Below are positions 55,573 through 62,919 of a DNA stretch of 64,000 nt, piece after piece. The first letter of the stretch is position 1; every line of letters begins with the position of its first letter. The position numbers and the translations under genes were made by a program. Source of the stretch: a virus; the IMG/VR virus record IMGVR_UViG_3300045806_000119, positions 1 through 64,000 of that record. One strand, written 5' to 3'. Under the pieces are notes generated by a model. It saw only the letters and a program-made list of their open reading frames with translations. It did not search any database and was not told where the DNA came from.

Positions 55573-56064
55573 TCAGGGTCGAACGAGGCACCACCGGATA
55601 GTCGACGTTTCCGTCCCCGATGTGCTGGTAATGGTGAACTGCGTGTTGCTCACGCGGGTACACGAAATGACGCCAGTCGTGCCACCCGCCGCCTGCACGG
55701 TCGCGTACAGCGTCGTGCCGACAGGGACGGGGAGCCCGCCATCCGTAGGCGCCGGCACGGTGACCGTGGTGCTACCGGCAACGAGCGTCGCCGTTCCCTG
55801 CGCTCCGTCGATGTTCTGCGCCCCGCTCGTCGCGACAGAAAGCATCTGAGGGGTGACCTGCTGGTCAACCGCCGAGCCCCCTCCGCTGTTGAGGTTCATC
55901 AGGTTCGCGTACACAGACTGCCCGTTGCTGAAGCTATGGATGAGCAGCTTGAAGTCCTGATCCTTGATGACCACCCCGCTGAGCCCGAGGCTCGTCAGCA
56001 CCGACTGAATCAGGCTGACGATGCTCGGGTGCGTCTTCGCGTTCGTGACTACCGTGGTGGTCAT
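55573..56064 (-). CDS. Unknown beta-rich virion protein (163 aa)
   Basis: The start overlaps the upstream stop as TGATG. The protein has a helical start (SIVSLIQSVLTSLGLSGVVIK), a middle with polar linker (GGGSAVDQQVTPQMLSVAT), and a beta end (TATLVAGSTTVTVPAPTDGG). No leader motif. Position among head genes suggests a head component. Confidence 0.58.
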   Translation of the reverse strand: MTTTVVTNAKTHPSIVSLIQSVLTSLGLSGVVIKDQDFKLLIHSFSNGQSVYANLMNLNSGGGSAVDQQVTPQMLSVATSGAQNIDGAQGTATLVAGSTTVTVPAPTDGGLPVPVGTTLYATVQAAGGTTGVISCTRVSNTQFTITSTSGTETSTIRWCLVRP

Positions 56065-56603
56065 CAGATGCCTCCGAATTTGTCGTAATCGAGAACTCCG
56101 CCGTCGACAGTGTCGACCGGCATCATCTCTGTCCGCTTGCCGTCCGTGCGGCCCGTGGGACGAGCGGGGCTGTTGAGGGTCGGCACAGGACGAACCTGGT
56201 GGTGCCCGTCCGCGTTCGACGGGAGTATCTCGCCGTACGTACCGTCCTGCTCCGACTGGTACTCGTACGCCGTCTCCGGGTCCTTCTGTCCGAGACGGTC
56301 AAAGCGCCCGCGGTCGAAGTTGCGCAGCTCGGTCTGCCCGACCCGTCCGCTCTCCACGACGTTGTTGTGGGCCGCGCTCTCTCCCGCCTCGAACGACTCT
56401 CGCAGCGAGGTCTGTTCCGCCCGTCCGACGAGCGGCGCGTTACCTCGCAGGTTCGTGCGCGTCTCCAGATTCGGACCAGCCGCGAAGGGCGGCTGCATCC
56501 CCTGAGTCGTGGGCAGCACAGGTGTCATCGGACTCGCCGTGGGCACGCCGGCCGCATTGCCACCCTTCGGTGGCCTGCGAAAAAGTGCATTGAGATTTCG
56601 CAT
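56064..56603 (-). CDS. Unknown polar head-region protein (179 aa)
   Basis: The protein starts MRNLNALFRRPPKGGNAAG, which shares MRN with the neighbouring leader gene and LNALFR is only weakly like the leader. It is polar, with many Arg, Gly, Pro and Asp and few hydrophobic residues, and likely disordered. Stop and start are tightly packed with neighbours. No family is recognised. Confidence 0.58.
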   Translation of the reverse strand: MRNLNALFRRPPKGGNAAGVPTASPMTPVLPTTQGMQPPFAAGPNLETRTNLRGNAPLVGRAEQTSLRESFEAGESAAHNNVVESGRVGQTELRNFDRGRFDRLGQKDPETAYEYQSEQDGTYGEILPSNADGHHQVRPVPTLNSPARPTGRTDGKRTEMMPVDTVDGGVLDYDKFGGI

Positions 56604-56621
56604 GGCTGCCTCCGAACTCGA

Positions 56622-57122
56622 TTAGGAGTTGGTGATGTAGGGACGGATGGTGGGCTCCAGCACGAACAGGAACGACACCAGCGTCGAGCCGCTCACGAGA
56701 GTGGTGACGACGCGGAAGCGGTCGCCAGGGTTGAACGACTTCGAGAGGGGCGCGATGAGCCCCATCCCCGCCAGCGACTGCTGGTCGTTCGTCGGCTGGT
56801 TCGCGTTGCTGATGACGTACGGCGCCGTGAGCACCGACGCGAAGCCGCCTCCGGCCACGGGCGCCTTCTGCAGGTCGATGGTGTACGTCTCCGCCGCCGC
56901 CGCCGCACCCGTGATGATGAAGTAGGCGTCGCCGATGAGCCCAGCGAAGTCCACCATCCCCAGCTCGGTCCCGGCAGTGGTCGCGATGGCCGGCTGCTCG
57001 AACCGCATCTGGTTCATCTTGCCGATGTGCTTGCCGATCGCCTTGTCGTTGAGCGGCTGATCGAAGTCCTGGATGACCGAGAGCTTCGAGAACGTCTGGA
57101 GAAAGCGCTTCATGTTCCGCAT
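56622..57122 (-). CDS. Virion protein with leader (166 aa)
   Basis: The ATG at 57122 follows GAGG by five bases; the long in-frame extension upstream runs into the terminase and is rejected. It starts MRNMKRFLQTFSKLSVIQ, matching the leader consensus (FLQTFS). The rest is a beta-rich domain with TYTIDLQKAPVAGGGFASVL and FNPGDRFRVVTTLVSGSTLVS, as in phage decoration or head-fibre proteins. It lies directly after the terminase gene. Confidence 0.66.
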   Translation of the reverse strand: MRNMKRFLQTFSKLSVIQDFDQPLNDKAIGKHIGKMNQMRFEQPAIATTAGTELGMVDFAGLIGDAYFIITGAAAAAETYTIDLQKAPVAGGGFASVLTAPYVISNANQPTNDQQSLAGMGLIAPLSKSFNPGDRFRVVTTLVSGSTLVSFLFVLEPTIRPYITNS

Positions 57123-57129
57123 GTTTTCC

Positions 57130-58788
57130 TCATCGCCGGTACCTGTCGGCTCTGCTGGGGTTGAAGTCCTGCCTACCCCCTCTTGTAGCATAAAAGGGGT
57201 TGTCAACTGCTTCCGCGCCTGCATCAACGCGTGGCTGCGCCGCCGCCCAGCAGCACAGGGCCGCTGAGTCGCAGTAGTCGTCATGATCCCCCTCTGGCGC
57301 GAAGCACCGAATGAACACGCCGACGCGGTCCTTGAGCAGCTCCTCGTGCTCATGGACGAACTGCTGAAACTCCGTGCTCTTGCGCATCTCCTCGCCCGCG
57401 GCGTAGCGCATCCGGCCGGCTTCCAGCTCCTGAATGTAATACTTGTACGCCTTGTCGTTGCCAACGTGCGACATCATGAACGGGACCACCTGCATCCCCG
57501 GCACGAGCCCTTGCAGTTGCTCGGTCAACGGGTCGCCGATGCCTGTAGCGTCGCACACGACCGTGTCGACGGAGTACCGCCCCAGCGCCTCCACGACGGC
57601 AGCGAGGATGTCGTGCCATTTTCGACCAGGTATCTCGTACCATGCCACAATTCGTTTAGTGTGGTAGGTCGGCGTGTCTTCGCCCGGCCGGATGACGGCG
57701 CGCATGTCAATGATGGGCACATCGTCCACCTCGGCGATGGTCAGGATGGTGCAGTCGCGCTTCCGCCCGTAGTCGAGCCCCGCGACGTAGCGTCGTGAAT
57801 ACCCGCTAGTGACGGCCTCCAGCAGGTAGTCTCCCGCCTCCGCGAACGCGTCGCGGTCAATGGCACCCGCGTTGGCCTCTTGCCACAGCAGGCGGAAGTT
57901 CTGGCGGAACTCCTCGTTCTCGATGTTCCCGCCGAGGCGCTTCAACTCCCCGCTCACCCACTTCTCGTAGGCCAGATGCTTCGGGTCCTTCGTCTCCTCG
58001 TAGCGCCTCCGCTTGTCGACGATGACGTGCGTGTACGGGAACTCGAAGTGGTTCCGCTTCCCCGTCAGCTTCTCCGTCTCGACGTTGTAGATAATCGACT
58101 TCCGAAAGTTCCCACGCAGCGCGTTGGCCGTGCCAATCTTTATCATTGACCCATTTGTAGCGGCCAGCATCGGCGCGATCTCTTTCGACAGCTTCACCTC
58201 TCCTACGAGCTGCGCCTCGTCGATGATGATGAGGTGAAAAGTCAGCCCTTCCACCGTGCTGCTCTCGCTCGCCGTCTGCGCAGTGACGAAGCTCCCGTTC
58301 GTCCAGGACACAAGGTCGCCTCGACTGGCAGCCACGGCCACGTTGATGTCCGGGTCGGAGTAAATCTCTAACGAAGACTCACGCTGAGCCCTCTGCCGGA
58401 TGCGTCCGTAGATGATGCCCGACTGCTGCTGCTTCGGCGCGAAGATGCCGATCCAGAACCCCTCCCTGTAGCGGCTCAGCCGAGGGTCGTCCGGGAACGC
58501 CTTTGCGAGTGCGGGCAAGATGATGCAGAGAGACGACGCCAGCGACGCGACGGCCTCACTTTTCCCGCTCTGCCGGCACCATAGCGCCGTGAGCACAGCT
58601 CCCTCATCTGCGAGGATGGCCTCCACCGAGCGGTGCATGAACACCAGCTGGTAGTTGTAGAGCTGGATGCCGGCGGGCTCGTTGTAGACCCGTACAAATT
58701 GCATTATCACGTCTGCCAGCCGCTTGTTGTCGAGCGGGCAGACGGACTTGAGCTTCTCTACAGGGACATTTCCACTAATTGGTTCCAT
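57130..58788 (-). CDS. Terminase large subunit
   Basis: This 552-residue protein would package DNA into the prohead. ATPase: Walker A CRQSGKSE at 71-78, Walker B HLIIIDEAQ at 185-193. Nuclease: GLDYGRKRD with D339, CDATGIGD with D413, and EGDHDDYCDS near 500. AAGGA lies nine bases before the ATG at 58788; an upstream in-frame start lacks a site. The start overlaps the end of the Prp-like protease gene by about 30 bases. No small subunit can be named. Confidence 0.9.
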   Translation of the reverse strand: MEPISGNVPVEKLKSVCPLDNKRLADVIMQFVRVYNEPAGIQLYNYQLVFMHRSVEAILADEGAVLTALWCRQSGKSEAVASLASSLCIILPALAKAFPDDPRLSRYREGFWIGIFAPKQQQSGIIYGRIRQRAQRESSLEIYSDPDINVAVAASRGDLVSWTNGSFVTAQTASESSTVEGLTFHLIIIDEAQLVGEVKLSKEIAPMLAATNGSMIKIGTANALRGNFRKSIIYNVETEKLTGKRNHFEFPYTHVIVDKRRRYEETKDPKHLAYEKWVSGELKRLGGNIENEEFRQNFRLLWQEANAGAIDRDAFAEAGDYLLEAVTSGYSRRYVAGLDYGRKRDCTILTIAEVDDVPIIDMRAVIRPGEDTPTYHTKRIVAWYEIPGRKWHDILAAVVEALGRYSVDTVVCDATGIGDPLTEQLQGLVPGMQVVPFMMSHVGNDKAYKYYIQELEAGRMRYAAGEEMRKSTEFQQFVHEHEELLKDRVGVFIRCFAPEGDHDDYCDSAALCCWAAAQPRVDAGAEAVDNPFYATRGGRQDFNPSRADRYRR

Positions 58789-59105
58789 TGCTTGGGTTCC
58801 TTGAAGCACGTATCGCGGAGGTCGAACTCGAAGTGACCATCATACGCGCACGCAATCAAGTGCAAGCCCATCAGCACGAACTCCAGCTGCGGCAGCCGGT
58901 GGAACGGTACGTCGAGGACCATGTCCCCGCAGCCATCGACATCCCGGTCCTTGTACGCTTCGACCGGCACGAGGTACGCGTTGAGCGTCATCATCAGCGC
59001 GCTCGTCCCAGCGCACACAAGCGGACCCTCATCCGTCTGCTCTGCGTGGCCGAGGACGCTGAGTCGTACGCCCTCCTTCGTGTCCTCTGTCGTGACCTGG
59101 ATCAT
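58758..59105 (-). CDS. prp: Prp-family (DUF464) ribosomal-processing-type cysteine protease
   Basis: This 115-residue protein fits the Prp family: MIQVTTEDT start, His20 in VLGHAEQT, Cys31 in LVCAGTSALMM, with 11 residues between as in the known H/C dyad (GHA...VCAGxSA). It also shows the later hydrophobic helix (EFVLMGLHLIACA). Prp of Firmicutes removes the N-terminal leader of ribosomal protein L27 and, in staphylococci, of phage 80alpha capsid and scaffold proteins. Here the gene is in the phage head cluster next to the terminase, among genes with similar leaders. GGAG lies five bases before the ATG. Family call is strong; targets are inferred. Confidence 0.85.
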   Translation of the reverse strand: MIQVTTEDTKEGVRLSVLGHAEQTDEGPLVCAGTSALMMTLNAYLVPVEAYKDRDVDGCGDMVLDVPFHRLPQLEFVLMGLHLIACAYDGHFEFDLRDTCFKEPKQWNQLVEMSL

Positions 59106-59170
59106 CTAAACTCCGCTAGAGACTAGGCTTGTAGGAGTGCTGGGTGACAAGCCCGAAGAAACCCTGCTGC

Positions 59171-59416
59171 TCAGCGGACCATGGACCCGATGCGTGCCCC
59201 GATGCGCCTGGCGCCAGCGACGACGCGAGCGATGATGCCGCGGTTCGGGTTGTTACCCCCGCGGCCAGTGCCAGCCGCGGTGCGAACGCCGAGGTTGCCG
59301 CCGCGGGGTCCGCGGGGAGCCGTGGTCGTGATGCGCTGGGGGCCGCGCTGCCCCCGGCCGGGCTGGTTGCCGTTGGCGGGGGAAGATCCACCACCGAACG
59401 TCTTGAGGAACTTCAT
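59171..59416 (-). CDS. Small basic head protein with leader, copy 2 (81 aa)
   Basis: The ATG at 59416 overlaps the stop of copy 1 as TGATG. It begins MKFLKTFGGGSSPANGNQP, identical to copy 1 for 19 residues, then diverges into arginine/glycine-rich sequence (RGQRGPQRITTTAPRG) and a final amphipathic helix (IIARVVAGARRIGARIGSM). A basic packaged or DNA-binding peptide is plausible. No ribosome site of its own is seen, so it should be translated by coupling. Confidence 0.68.
   Translation of the reverse strand: MKFLKTFGGGSSPANGNQPGRGQRGPQRITTTAPRGPRGGNLGVRTAAGTGRGGNNPNRGIIARVVAGARRIGARIGSMVR
59360..59416 (-). repeat. 57-bp direct repeat, copy 2
   Basis: This 57-base segment is identical to 59575-59631 and encodes the shared leader MKFLKTFGGGSSPANGNQP. 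Identity ends abruptly after the leader, as if only this cassette had been copied. Confidence 0.92.
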
Positions 59417-59631
59417 CAGCGCACCCGTGCCCCGGCGCGCGGAGGCGGCTGGTTGCCGCGCCGATACGGGGGGGCGCCGCGCTTCCCGCGCTCGGCGTTC
59501 GTCTCCGCGCCGAAGCTCTGCCCGGGACGGTTGCCGGGGCGGAGCGGGCGACCCGACGCCGAGAATCGGGACGGGGGCTGGTTGCCGTTGGCGGGGGAAG
59601 ATCCACCACCGAACGTCTTGAGGAACTTCAT
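59416..59631 (-). CDS. Small basic head protein with leader, copy 1 (71 aa)
   Basis: The ATG at 59631 follows AAGGAG by seven bases. The first 19 residues (MKFLKTFGGGSSPANGNQP) equal those of copy 2, and the rest is basic and proline-rich (RFSASGRPLRPGNRPGQSF; RRGNQPPPRAGARV). It is the first gene of the head cluster. The conserved leader over a divergent basic body suggests that the leader is what is being selected. Confidence 0.68.
   Translation of the reverse strand: MKFLKTFGGGSSPANGNQPPSRFSASGRPLRPGNRPGQSFGAETNAERGKRGAPPYRRGNQPPPRAGARVR
59575..59631 (-). repeat. 57-bp direct repeat, copy 1
   Basis: Identical to 59360-59416 and carrying the same start codon and leader. The copies lie 215 bases apart, start to start. 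Confidence 0.92.
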
Positions 59632-59651
59632 GGTCTGTCTCCTTGGTTGAT

Positions 59652-59668
59652 GGGCGCCCGAGGCGCCC
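59652..59668. repeat. GC hairpin before the head cluster
   Basis: GGGCGCC, a CGA loop and GGCGCCC form a perfect 7-bp hairpin between the second QueC-like gene and the first head gene, about 20 bases before its start codon. There is no U-run. It may be a leader hairpin or a protein-binding site. Confidence 0.6.
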
Positions 59669-59710
59669 TTGACAACCCGGAGTCTGACACACGCGAGCCT
59701 CTAACGAAAG

Positions 59711-60433
59711 TCAACTAGTGGGTAATACCTCTGCACGGATGAGGCATTGGTGACATTTTCCGCACGCCGGGAAGAACTCGCACGAATACGACATCGACAA
59801 GTCGACGCCGAGTTGCACCCCAAGCCCCACGATCTGCCGCTTCGTTTTGTGCGTGTCGAGAAACGGCGCCACCACGGTTAGCGGCTTTGAGAAGCCTCCC
59901 GAGACGGAGAGCGTATTGAACGCCTTCACGAACCCAGGTGCCGTGTCGCAGCCTGGTCCCACAAAGTCGTCCCTCCACCCGTTTGCTTCCCACTCCGGTT
60001 CATCGAATTGAAACGCCGTGTAGACGTACCGCATTCCGCGTGAAATGGCGTAGGCGCCCGCTCTCGCAAGGAACGCCACGTTCCTCCCCTGGATGATGTC
60101 CCACTTGTTGTCCAGGTAGTCCTGGTACTCCTCGGGGCTCATCTTGAGCGCTTCGTAAGCATCGTCCATCGCCTCGGGGTAGCTCTTCTCGTTGAAGATG
60201 TGACCCCGCCCGCGGGCATACTCAGGCCAGTCGATCTTCTCCCGCCGGTATCGGAGCCCCAGCTCCAAGCAATGATGAGCAACCAGGGCCTCCTGGTGGT
60301 CCGCGCTCGCTTGTCCATAGTCGCAGAACATGACCTCTGTCTTCGCTCCGCCTCCGGCTGCTCTGTCCCGGCAGGCCAGAAAGTGCATTAGCACGGTAGA
60401 GTCGATACCTCCGCTCGCGAGAAGGAGCTTCAT
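59711..60433 (-). CDS. Second QueC-like enzyme
   Basis: This 240-residue protein has the PP-loop SGGIDSTVLM at 7-16, a variant of the usual SGGLDS, and a zinc site CEFFPACGKCHQC near 215-227. The middle has an added helical stretch (EAMDDAYEALKMSPEEY) and QGRNVAFLARAGAYA, the counterpart of vPaRN in QueC. It differs clearly from the QueC at 61266, so it is not a recent copy. It may act on a related 7-deazaguanine, as amide-forming enzymes do. The start overlaps the DUF5591-like gene by four bases (ATGA). Confidence 0.78.
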   Translation of the reverse strand: MKLLLASGGIDSTVLMHFLACRDRAAGGGAKTEVMFCDYGQASADHQEALVAHHCLELGLRYRREKIDWPEYARGRGHIFNEKSYPEAMDDAYEALKMSPEEYQDYLDNKWDIIQGRNVAFLARAGAYAISRGMRYVYTAFQFDEPEWEANGWRDDFVGPGCDTAPGFVKAFNTLSVSGGFSKPLTVVAPFLDTHKTKRQIVGLGVQLGVDLSMSYSCEFFPACGKCHQCLIRAEVLPTS

Positions 60434-61209
60434 AGGACTTCTTTCAGCCCTGCCAACATGCCCTCATCGAGTAGGTCACGGTAGTCGCACCTCTTAGGGA
60501 AGGCGAAAGGAGCCACTACATCTACGTCGAGCATGTGCAGCCCCTCCCGGATGTCGTGTTGCAGCATGTCTGAGTAGACGACCAATTTTTCGTACGGGCG
60601 CTCTGAGAAATACTGTTTCACGCTCGAGGCCACGCGGTCAAAGTACGGCAGCCCCGCGTCGTACTTTGGGAGCGCGTCCCACGCCCCCTCCGGCGCGCAG
60701 CCGACAACGCTAGACACGACGATCAACTCGTAGTCGTGTCCGGCCAGTTCCCGCACTCTCTTGTGTAACGGGCTGGGGTACGGCTTGTCCGCCGCGCAGG
60801 GGAGGAGGATGCACTTGGTCTTCCCCGACAACGGCATGTCCCGGACGAGGTGCATGAAGCCAAGGATCTCTGGCCGCCAGAACCCCGAGTACGTCGCGAT
60901 GGGGAACGCCTCCTCGTAAATGTGCCGGCGTGTGCCTCCCCACCGCATGTCTGCCCGCCACAAAGCGTCGACGAGCACGGGCTCCGCCGCGCACGCAGCT
61001 TCCACTTCGTGCCGCCGGAAAGGCGCCCTGCTGTCGGCATCGAACTGCTTCTCGCCGAGGTACCACAGCAGCGGGTGCCAGCTTCCAGGTGCTCCTACGA
61101 GCATCAGCTCTCCGTCCGGTGCCTCGGCTACCGCCTGGAGCTGCTTCAGCCAGCCGCCGTACGTGTCTTCATAGGTCTTCCCTGACTTAGCGAACTGTAT
61201 AGTCGTCAT
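60430..61209 (-). CDS. DUF5591-like (archaeosine synthase core-domain) protein
   Basis: This 259-residue protein has KCILLPCAADKPYPSPLHKR near 128-147 and VVGCAPEGAWDALPKYD near 170-186. Both fit the PCSxxKPYxxSxxH and LGxxPxELExxYPxxxYD blocks of DUF5591, the domain of archaeosine synthase ArcS that follows its TGT part. The family acts on 7-deazaguanine bases. The transglycosylase part itself is missing, so a stand-alone domain is suggested. It lies between two QueC-like genes and overlaps one, so all three should act in one pathway. Exact reaction not known. Confidence 0.68.
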   Translation of the reverse strand: MTTIQFAKSGKTYEDTYGGWLKQLQAVAEAPDGELMLVGAPGSWHPLLWYLGEKQFDADSRAPFRRHEVEAACAAEPVLVDALWRADMRWGGTRRHIYEEAFPIATYSGFWRPEILGFMHLVRDMPLSGKTKCILLPCAADKPYPSPLHKRVRELAGHDYELIVVSSVVGCAPEGAWDALPKYDAGLPYFDRVASSVKQYFSERPYEKLVVYSDMLQHDIREGLHMLDVDVVAPFAFPKRCDYRDLLDEGMLAGLKEVL

Positions 61210-61273
61210 TTCTCAGATTCCTAACGTGAAAGGTTCCTTTTTCAGTCGCCGGTACCAGCTGGAGCTTACCCAT
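61187..61273 (-). CDS. Possible 28-residue mini-gene between queC and the DUF5591-like gene
   Basis: An ATG at 61273 lies inside the end of queC, four bases after GGAGGTG, and gives MGKLQLVPATEKGTFHVRNL plus eight residues. It ends within the next gene. The strong ribosome site may only serve coupling. Short length makes it doubtful. Confidence 0.35.
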   Translation of the reverse strand: MGKLQLVPATEKGTFHVRNLRNDDYTVR

Positions 61274-61964
61274 GGAGCACCTCCGCCGGGTCGTCGATGC
61301 CCAGGTCAGAGAACGCCTTCGCCCGGATGATGCACGAATCGCACGCCTTGCAGCTGCCTCCCTTCCCACCGGCGTAGCAGCTCCACGTCAAGTGCAGGGG
61401 AGCGCCCACTTCAAGCGCCTTCTCGATGACCTCTCTCTTCGTAGAGTTCACGATGGGTGCTCGCAGAGCTATCGGGCTCCCTCTCACACCCCGCACGGTG
61501 CCGAGCGCGAGCGAGCGTTCCATCGCCTCGACGTACTCGGGCCGGCAGTCCGGGTATCCGCTGTAATCGAGTGCGTTGAACCCAGCCCACACTTCGTCCG
61601 CCCCGATAGCCTCTGCGAACGCTGTACCGATGCTCAGGAAGATGCTGTTCCGCGCCGGCACGTAAGTCACGGGAATGTCGGCGTTCATCGTCGACTCGTC
61701 CCGGTTCTGAGGAACCTCCAGGTTCGACGTCAGCGCCGAAGTATCGAAGTCGAGGCCGGCCAACCCCACTATGCGCAGCGAAAAGGTCGCCTTCCCTTCC
61801 CGCGCGTAGTGGTGGACCACCTTCGCGGCCGAGTCCAGCTCTCGCCGGTGCCTCTGCGCGTAGTCGAAAGCGACGGGATAGACCTCTCTCCCCTCCGACA
61901 ACGCGATGCCCATGGCAGTCGTGGAATCCAGACCACCGGAAATGAGAACAATAGCCTTCTTCAT
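61266..61964 (-). CDS. queC: 7-cyano-7-deazaguanine synthase QueC
   Basis: This 232-residue enzyme makes preQ0 from 7-carboxy-7-deazaguanine with ATP and ammonia. It has PP-loop SGGLDSTTAMG at 9-19, YVPARNSIFLSIGTAFAEA near 100 as the conserved vPaRNxxf motif, EVWAGFNALDYSGYPDCRPE near 126-145, and the zinc site CYAGGKGGSCKACDSC near 196-211. Phages with such genes may modify their DNA. FolE, QueD, QueE and a DpdA-type transferase are not in this window. AAAGGA lies nine bases before the ATG. Confidence 0.92.
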   Translation of the reverse strand: MKKAIVLISGGLDSTTAMGIALSEGREVYPVAFDYAQRHRRELDSAAKVVHHYAREGKATFSLRIVGLAGLDFDTSALTSNLEVPQNRDESTMNADIPVTYVPARNSIFLSIGTAFAEAIGADEVWAGFNALDYSGYPDCRPEYVEAMERSLALGTVRGVRGSPIALRAPIVNSTKREVIEKALEVGAPLHLTWSCYAGGKGGSCKACDSCIIRAKAFSDLGIDDPAEVLHG

Positions 61965-61986
61965 TTTGTGGGTTCCTTTCTACTAG

Positions 61987-62547
61987 TCAGTTTTCGTTGA
62001 AGGGGTGTGACCGCAGCCAGCGCTCCGCGCGATTCCAGCGGTTCCTCGACAGGCTCTTGGCCACCGCAAGCTGCTCCTCGGTGAACTTCTCAGAGACGTG
62101 GCATTGCCCCGCGGCGTACATCGCCAGTCGCTCCGACTGCGGCAGGTCTTTGCACTGCTTCAGCGAGGTCTGGATGATGTCCAGCGACGTTTTCGCCGCG
62201 CTCAGGCGCGACGCGCACGCCACCACCTTGGGTGTCCATGGCTCCTGCAGCTGGAACAGCGACCACGATCGCCTCCCGTCCCCTCCCGTCTTGCAGGTGT
62301 CGACGTCCTCCCGCAGACCACCGCTCTCGAACGTTGCCACGGACGCGTCGAGCAAGGCTGTCTCCAGGACACCCTGGCTACCCGCAAAGAGCGGGTGATC
62401 CAACGCAGCCTCGGCGATGTCCCGTGCGATGTCCCTGTACCGGCCGAGGGTGCTCGCTTCAGTGGCTCCCGTGAAGTTGTGCGCGGACACGGGGGCGAAG
62501 TGCAGAAGGAAGACGAGAAGGTACTGCGAAAGGCTTGCGATGTTCAT
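61987..62547 (-). CDS. Exported lysozyme/transglycosylase-like protein
   Basis: The first 22 residues (MNIASLSQYLLVFLLHFAPVSA) form a signal peptide. Residues 60-105 resemble a lytic transglycosylase core: LLDASVATFESGGL with Glu74 as the likely acid, then GRRSWSLFQLQEPW in the place of the GlxQi motif, and later AMYAAGQCHVSE (YnaG-like). Several cysteines suggest an oxidising compartment. It would cleave peptidoglycan after export, as a SAR-less endolysin or entry lysin. AGGAG lies seven bases before the ATG. Confidence 0.68.
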   Translation of the reverse strand: MNIASLSQYLLVFLLHFAPVSAHNFTGATEASTLGRYRDIARDIAEAALDHPLFAGSQGVLETALLDASVATFESGGLREDVDTCKTGGDGRRSWSLFQLQEPWTPKVVACASRLSAAKTSLDIIQTSLKQCKDLPQSERLAMYAAGQCHVSEKFTEEQLAVAKSLSRNRWNRAERWLRSHPFNEN

Positions 62548-62556
62548 TAGAGTCTC

Positions 62557-62919
62557 CTAACCACCCGCTAGGTACGGGCAGTGGTGTCCGGGCTCAGCTT
62601 TCATCGGGTGACCCTCGTACTTCAGCCCGCAGATGCAGTATTCCGCGTCGCGGTCCGTCGTGGTCGAGCCTCCCCAGTGCATGCCGGCCGGGGGTTCAGT
62701 TAGCCGCGGTCGTAGAGAACCAGCTCTCTCTCCCGTGGCTCGGTTTGCTAGTGACTTCGCTAGTGTCTTATCTGATTCGTTTAGTGACCCTCCTCGCGCC
62801 TTTTCTAGCGCCTTTTCTAGCGCCTTTACGCTTGCCTCGACTATCGAGGCTTTCTGCGAGCTGTGATGCTCCTGCGCTAATTCCGCCAAGAACTCTTGCT
62901 TCGTCCGGTACTCGCGCAT
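62557..62919 (-). CDS. Unknown protein overlapping its upstream gene (120 aa)
   Basis: The ATG at 62919 has a good site (AAGGA, eight bases upstream) and lies inside the upstream gene; the two share 152 bases in different frames. The N-terminal half is helical and charged (KQEFLAELAQEHHSSQKAS; EALEKALEK-type repeats). The C-terminal 40 residues hold a probable zinc site (CICGLKYEGHPMKAEPGHHC). Stop and next start are close. No family is recognised. Confidence 0.62.
   Translation of the reverse strand: MREYRTKQEFLAELAQEHHSSQKASIVEASVKALEKALEKARGGSLNESDKTLAKSLANRATGERAGSLRPRLTEPPAGMHWGGSTTTDRDAEYCICGLKYEGHPMKAEPGHHCPYLAGG

Noticed and set aside
57123-57464. N-terminal extension of the 56622 virion gene
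   Set aside because: It lies in an alternative frame of the terminase; the ATG at 57122 has a proper ribosome site and starts the leader motif.
59417-59692. 173-residue frame reading through copy 1 into copy 2 of the small head genes
   Set aside because: Its first 92 residues are another frame of copy 1; TGATG coupling at 59416 explains the real start.
59639-59710. Late promoter with TTGACT
   Set aside because: No acceptable -10 lies 16-18 bases downstream on the minus strand.
62768-62919. Frameshift joining the 172-aa and 120-aa genes
   Set aside because: The second gene has its own good ribosome site and start, and no slippery heptamer is evident at the join.
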